Below are positions 60,299 to 64,000 of a stretch of DNA of 64,000 bases, piece by piece. A program made the position numbers and the translations under genes. The DNA is from Xanthomonas arboricola pv. guizotiae. GTDB lineage: Bacteria > Pseudomonadota > Gammaproteobacteria > Xanthomonadales > Xanthomonadaceae. Numbering within the stretch: the first letter of the stretch is position 1; the number at the start of each line of letters is the position of its first letter. The notes under the pieces were generated by a model. The model had not been told where the DNA came from. It saw nothing but the letters and a program-made list of their open reading frames with translations, and searched no databases. The stretch covers positions 32,394-96,393 of the forward strand of contig NZ_MDSK01000015.1 of assembly GCF_002940205.1 (NCBI RefSeq), in the 5' to 3' direction.

Positions 60299-61375
60299 TC
60301 AGCGATTGTCCGACGTGGCTGCGTTGCCGGGTGGCTGCGTGCTGCCCGACCCCAGCGCTTCATGCATGCACAGCACATTGCCGCCTTGCCGCTTTGCTTC
60401 GTACAGCGCGCTGTCGGCCAGCGTGTACCAATCGTTCCATGCCGCGTCGGCATCGATCATGCACAGGCCCAGGCTCACCGAGCAGCCCTGCTCACTCTGG
60501 CCGTTGCAAAGCCGCGCTTCCACTGCGCGCACGATGCATTCGCCGATGTGGTGCAGCAGCTCCCGGGTGCCCTGCGCGACCAGCACACAGAATTCGTCGC
60601 CGCCTAGCCGGCAGGCCAGATCACCGTCGGCGATCACCGAACGCAGCGCATGGGCGACGTTCTGCAGCACGCGGTCGCCAGCGAGATGGCCGAATTCGTC
60701 GTTGATGCGCTTGAAGCGGTCGCAATCGATCAGGATCAGGCCCACCCCGGGCACGTGGCCGGCGCGCCGGCATTCCTGCAGATGCAGGGCGAGCCCGCGG
60801 CGGTTGTGCAGGCCGGTGAGTTCGTCGGTGCGGCTGAGTTCTTCGGTGTGGTTGAGCTGGTGCGAGGTGACGTAGAGGTTGTCCAGCGCCGCTTCCAGGT
60901 CGTGGTTGCGCCGACGCAACTGGCGGATCAGCAACTGCTCGTTATTGACCACACGCACGATGGAGCGGCGCAGGAAATGCGCCACCATCGACGGGTCGTG
61001 ATCGACCAGGCGCTGGAAGTCCTCGTGCGCCAGTTCGATCAGACGGGTGTCGGTGGATGCAGTGGCGCCGGCACTGCGCGCATGGTCGCCGATCAACAGG
61101 CCAAGTTCGCCGAAGAATTCGCCCGGACCAAGGTGCTTGAGCATCAGGTCTTCGCCGAAATCCAGATCGATCTGGCCACTGACCACGATGAACATCTGCG
61201 TGCCCACTGCACCGCGCTCGAACAGCGCCTGGCCGGCAGCCAATTCGCGGGCGCGGCCGAAGCGGGCGAAAAACGCCAGCTCTTCGGCAGTCATCAGCGC
61301 ATGCAGCCCATCCGACAGCGTCTTTGCAACGCTCCCCGTCGGCTCCACTGCGCCGGCAGTGTTATGGCACGTCAT
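60299..61375 (-). CDS. Cyclic nucleotide-binding diguanylate cyclase (cNMP-GGDEF)
   Basis: 358 residues. A cNMP-binding domain (~30-140: 'ELAAGQALFERGAVGTQMFI', 'GEFFGELGLLIGDHARSAGA') is joined by a helix to a GGDEF domain with the signature RLGGDEF (GGDEF at 258-262). No RxxD inhibitory site lies before it. Its homologue XC_0249 in X. campestris binds cGMP, which activates c-di-GMP synthesis and so biofilm and virulence (established work, recalled from memory). Start at 61375 chosen for domain fit; an in-frame upstream ATG would add 27 residues. Operon with the cyclase gene. Confidence 0.92.
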   Translation of the reverse strand: MTCHNTAGAVEPTGSVAKTLSDGLHALMTAEELAFFARFGRARELAAGQALFERGAVGTQMFIVVSGQIDLDFGEDLMLKHLGPGEFFGELGLLIGDHARSAGATASTDTRLIELAHEDFQRLVDHDPSMVAHFLRRSIVRVVNNEQLLIRQLRRRNHDLEAALDNLYVTSHQLNHTEELSRTDELTGLHNRRGLALHLQECRRAGHVPGVGLILIDCDRFKRINDEFGHLAGDRVLQNVAHALRSVIADGDLACRLGGDEFCVLVAQGTRELLHHIGECIVRAVEARLCNGQSEQGCSVSLGLCMIDADAAWNDWYTLADSALYEAKRQGGNVLCMHEALGSGSTQPPGNAATSDNR

Positions 61376-61496
61376 TCCCAAATCCCTTAGACCGACCTGC
61401 AGCGCCGGCCTGCCCTGGCATCGTACAGGAGCGCTTTGTTCAGCACCAGGCCACACTCCATCTCATGAAACGTGAGACGAAATGACGGGTATCGGC

Positions 61497-61524
61497 AAAA
61501 AAAATCGGCCCGGTTTCCCGAGCC
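61497..61524 (-). terminator. Rho-independent terminator of aceA
   Basis: On the minus strand GGCTCGG-GAAA-CCGGGCC (one G:T pair) is followed by GATTTTTTTT. It lies ~165 bp after the aceA stop, between aceA and the promoter of the GGDEF gene. Confidence 0.85.
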
Positions 61525-61687
61525 CTTCTTTCCACTTCCGGCAGAGCCCGCCAATCATCTCTGCCAGACCACGTACCGCTCCAGTGCTGTGCTGCGTCGC
61601 CGACAGGGCCTGCCGGCGGTTAAGGATCGCAGGCGCCGAGCCGACCATCGGCCAGCCGGCACGCATCCGCGGCGCCTGTGCACTGGG

Positions 61688-62983
61688 TTACGCGGCCTTT
61701 TCGCCGTGAAACTGCTCTTCCTCGGTCGAGCCACGCAGCGCGGTGGTGGACGATTGGCCCTGCTGGATCGCCTGCGTCACCGCGTCGAAATAGCCGGTGC
61801 CCACCTCGCGCTGATGCTTGACCGCGGTAAAGCCCATCTCGGCCGCCGCGAACTCGGCCTGCTGCAGCTCGACGAAGGCGCTCATCTGGCGACGCGCGTA
61901 GCCATGCGCCAGGTTGAACATGCCGTAGTTCAGGGCATGGAAGCCGGCCAGGGTGATGAACTGGAATTTGTAGCCGTAGCTCGCCAGCTCGGCCTGGAAT
62001 CTGGCGATGGTGGCGTCGTCCAGGTTCTTCTTCCAGTTGAAGCTCGGCGAGCAGTTGTAGGCCAGCAACTTGCCGGGGAATCTGGCATGGATGGCTTGTG
62101 CGAAGGCGCGCGCAAACTCCAGATCCGGCTTACCGGTCTCGCACCAGATCAGATCCGCGTACGGCGCATAGGCCAGACCGCGGCTGATCGCCTGATCCAG
62201 CCCGTTGCGGGTCTTGAAGAAGCCTTCGACGGTGCGCTGCCCGGTGGTGAACGGCTGGTCGTTGGCATCCACATCGCTGGTGATCAGATCGGCCGCCTCG
62301 GCATCGGTGCGCGCGATCAGCAGCGTGGGCACGCCCAGCACATCGGCCGCCAGACGTGCGGCGTTCAACTTTTCGATCGCCTCGCGGGTGGGCACCAGCA
62401 CCTTGCCGCCCATGTGGCCGCATTTCTTCACCGATGCCAGCTGATCCTCGAAGTGCACGCCGGCCGCGCCGGCCTCGATCATCGCCTTCATCAGCTCGAA
62501 GGCGTTGAGTACGCCGCCAAAGCCGGCTTCGGCATCGGCCACGATCGGCTGCAGGAAGTCGATGTCGTCGTTGCCTTCGGCGTGATGCAGTTGATCGGCA
62601 CGCAACAAGGTGTTGTTGATGCGCTTGACCACCGCCGGCACCGAGTCGGCCGGATACAGCGACTGGTCCGGATACATCTGCCCGGCCAGGTTCGCATCGG
62701 CGGCGACCTGCCAGCCGGACAGGTAGATCGCCTTCAACCCGGCCTTGACCTGCTGCATCGCCTGGTTGCCGGTCAACGCGCCCAGCGCATTGACGAACGG
62801 CGTGGCGTGCAACGCGTTCCACAACTTGTCCGCGCCCAGCCGCGCCAGCGAATGCTCGACATGCACGGTGCCGCGCAAGCGCACCACGTCGGCGGCGGTG
62901 TAGTTGCGGGTGATGCCAGCCCAGCGCGGGTTGCTGGCCCAGTCTTGCTGGATCTGTTCGGCGGTCTGCAGTGTGCTGCTCAT
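61688..62983 (-). CDS. aceA: Isocitrate lyase
   Basis: 431 residues. The catalytic Cys188 lies in '[17 protein letters not shown]'; further motifs '[20 protein letters not shown]', '[16 protein letters not shown]' and '[15 protein letters not shown]' are as in AceA. It splits isocitrate into succinate and glyoxylate. AGGAGAACGCACC precedes the start. It follows aceB on the same strand. Glyoxylate from this reaction could also supply HpxJ. Confidence 0.97.
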   Translation of the reverse strand: MSSTLQTAEQIQQDWASNPRWAGITRNYTAADVVRLRGTVHVEHSLARLGADKLWNALHATPFVNALGALTGNQAMQQVKAGLKAIYLSGWQVAADANLAGQMYPDQSLYPADSVPAVVKRINNTLLRADQLHHAEGNDDIDFLQPIVADAEAGFGGVLNAFELMKAMIEAGAAGVHFEDQLASVKKCGHMGGKVLVPTREAIEKLNAARLAADVLGVPTLLIARTDAEAADLITSDVDANDQPFTTGQRTVEGFFKTRNGLDQAISRGLAYAPYADLIWCETGKPDLEFARAFAQAIHARFPGKLLAYNCSPSFNWKKNLDDATIARFQAELASYGYKFQFITLAGFHALNYGMFNLAHGYARRQMSAFVELQQAEFAAAEMGFTAVKHQREVGTGYFDAVTQAIQQGQSSTTALRGSTEEEQFHGEKAA

Positions 62984-63161
62984 GGTGCGTTCTCCTGGCA
63001 GGGATACGACGGATGCAACGAGGAAGGAAGGGGCGCATTGATACGCGCCGGGCATGGCAAGGCCGTCGTTGCGCGTATGGGCGCAACCGGCGGTGTGGTG
63101 CATGACGTGGATGGATTGCAGCGACAGCGCGCGTGCGCTGGCGTGTCGCTGCAGCATTGGC

Positions 63162-64000
63162 TCAATCGATCAGGCGATATGCCGGCACGGTGAGGAAGTC
63201 GGCCAGCGCATCGGCACGGCTGAGCGTGTCCAGCAGTGCAATGGCGTCGTCGATGCGCGCGGCGCCCGGCAGTGCATCGGTCGCGCCCAGGCGTGCCGGC
63301 AGCGCACGCAACGTGGCCTGCAACAGGGGCTGATCGATCGCAGTGCCGTCGTCCAGGTGCTGGCCGTGATGCAACCACTGCCACAGCTGCGCGCGGCTGA
63401 TCTCGGCAGTGGCGGCGTCTTCCATCAGGTTGTGGATGGGCACGCATCCATTGCCGTCCAGCCAGGCGGCCAGATAACGCACGCAGACTTCGACATTGCC
63501 TTCGAACCCGGCGCGGGTGACGGTGCCTGGCGAAGGCGCGATCAGCATGTCGCGCGTCACCTGCACGTCGTTGCGCAAGACATGCTGCTGATGCGCGGTG
63601 GGCATGTGTTCGTCGAAGATCTTCATCGCCACCGGAATCAACGCCGGATGCGCCACCCAGGTGCCATCGTGCCCGGCGCTGACTTCGCGCAGCTTGTCGG
63701 CACGCACGCGCGCCATCGCCTGCTCGTTGGCGGCCTCATCGTGATTGATCGGAATCTGCGCGGCCATGCCGCCCATCGCATGCGCGCCGCGGCGATGGCA
63801 GGTCTTGATCAACAGTTCCGAATAGGCCTTGAGGAAGGGCTGGGTCATGGTGACCTGGCCACGTTCGGGCAGCACGCGGTCGCGATGCGCGCGGAAGGTT
63901 TTCAGATACGAAAAGATGTAGTCCCAGCGGCCACAATTGAGCCCGACGATGCGCTCGCGCAGCGCGTGCAGGATCTCGTCCATCTCGAACACCGCCGGCA
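63162..64000 (-). CDS. aceB: Malate synthase A (C-terminal part; gene continues past the window)
   Basis: About 279 residues of the 3' part are inside the window. Text: '[20 protein letters not shown]', '[20 protein letters not shown]', '[20 protein letters not shown]', '[20 protein letters not shown]' and '[20 protein letters not shown]' are diagnostic of AceB. It condenses glyoxylate with acetyl-CoA. The start codon is beyond 64000. Confidence 0.95.
   Translation of the reverse strand, partial: PAVFEMDEILHALRERIVGLNCGRWDYIFSYLKTFRAHRDRVLPERGQVTMTQPFLKAYSELLIKTCHRRGAHAMGGMAAQIPINHDEAANEQAMARVRADKLREVSAGHDGTWVAHPALIPVAMKIFDEHMPTAHQQHVLRNDVQVTRDMLIAPSPGTVTRAGFEGNVEVCVRYLAAWLDGNGCVPIHNLMEDAATAEISRAQLWQWLHHGQHLDDGTAIDQPLLQATLRALPARLGATDALPGAARIDDAIALLDTLSRADALADFLTVPAYRLID

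Overview
The window is a high-GC chromosomal segment of a plant-associated gammaproteobacterium, almost certainly a Xanthomonas. The evidence is gene content and order: a xopR-type type III effector with a PIP-box promoter, an ohrR-ohr pair with the Xanthomonas cysteine pattern, a cNMP-GGDEF/nucleotidyl-cyclase pair like X. campestris XC_0249/XC_0250, SMAG-like GTAG palindromes, and four copies of a GGGAGAGGGG/TTCTCCCGGCGGGAGAA intergenic repeat. There is no rRNA, tRNA, prophage, IS element or CRISPR array that I can see. All assignments are from reading the sequence; no database search was run.

Layout. 1-400: four tandem 106-bp REP-like units. 400-1670: a doubtful ORF and tatD (-). 1.9-21.5 kb: a purine and ureide catabolism island. 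It holds a LysR regulator, a Rieske oxygenase plus reductase (hpxDE-like, easily miscalled vanAB), an exported adenosine deaminase, a nucleoside hydrolase, an AtzE/HpxY-type amidase and a HpxW-type oxamate amidohydrolase. After a GvpU-like gene, a NepI-type purine nucleoside exporter and a second LysR come seven genes joined by ATGA-type overlaps: hpxK (allantoate amidohydrolase), hpxJ (ureidoglycine-glyoxylate aminotransferase), puuE (allantoinase), hpxZ-like, uraD, an unassigned flavoprotein, and uraH. Read together they give hypoxanthine or nucleosides -> urate -> 5-hydroxyisourate -> OHCU -> allantoin -> allantoate -> ureidoglycine -> oxalurate -> oxamate -> oxalate plus ammonia. A near-identical 15-bp motif (TTGCATTTTTTGCAA / TCGCATTTTTTGCAA) lies at exactly the same distance from a -10-like box upstream of both operons.

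21.6-38.2 kb is mostly housekeeping and stress: yehS, hrpB helicase, a small membrane protein, rluE, an exported methyltransferase, three reductases (aldo/keto reductase, curA-like, dkgB), small hypotheticals, a DUF2884 protein, an alpha/beta hydrolase, ohr/ohrR, zapE, another hydrolase and an EamA-type transporter. 38.2-39.5 kb: the xopR effector candidate. 39.6-41.4 kb: a divergent COG0523 (YciC-like) GTPase and MerC-family protein around a Zur-like box. 41.4-47.2 kb: an extracellular nuclease, cytochrome c5, and an iron-associated DUF4198-DUF3649-PepSY-DUF3325 set. 47.2-47.8 kb: an Xre/RES toxin-antitoxin locus whose toxin is truncated. 47.9-53.7 kb: TetR regulator diverging from leucine-degradation genes liuA, liuB and liuD. 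53.8-55.9 kb: an S9 peptidase lipoprotein.

56.0-61.4 kb is a compact RiPP-like cassette: a SagB-family peptide maturation dehydrogenase (-), an NHLP-related precursor peptide (+), a membrane class III nucleotidyl cyclase with TPR repeats (-) whose 3' end overlaps the precursor's C-terminal codons in antisense, and a cNMP-binding GGDEF protein just upstream in the same operon. It joins a known cGMP/c-di-GMP virulence pathway to an uncharacterised peptide modification system, and is with the purine island the most interesting content. The window ends in the glyoxylate shunt genes aceA and aceB (partial).
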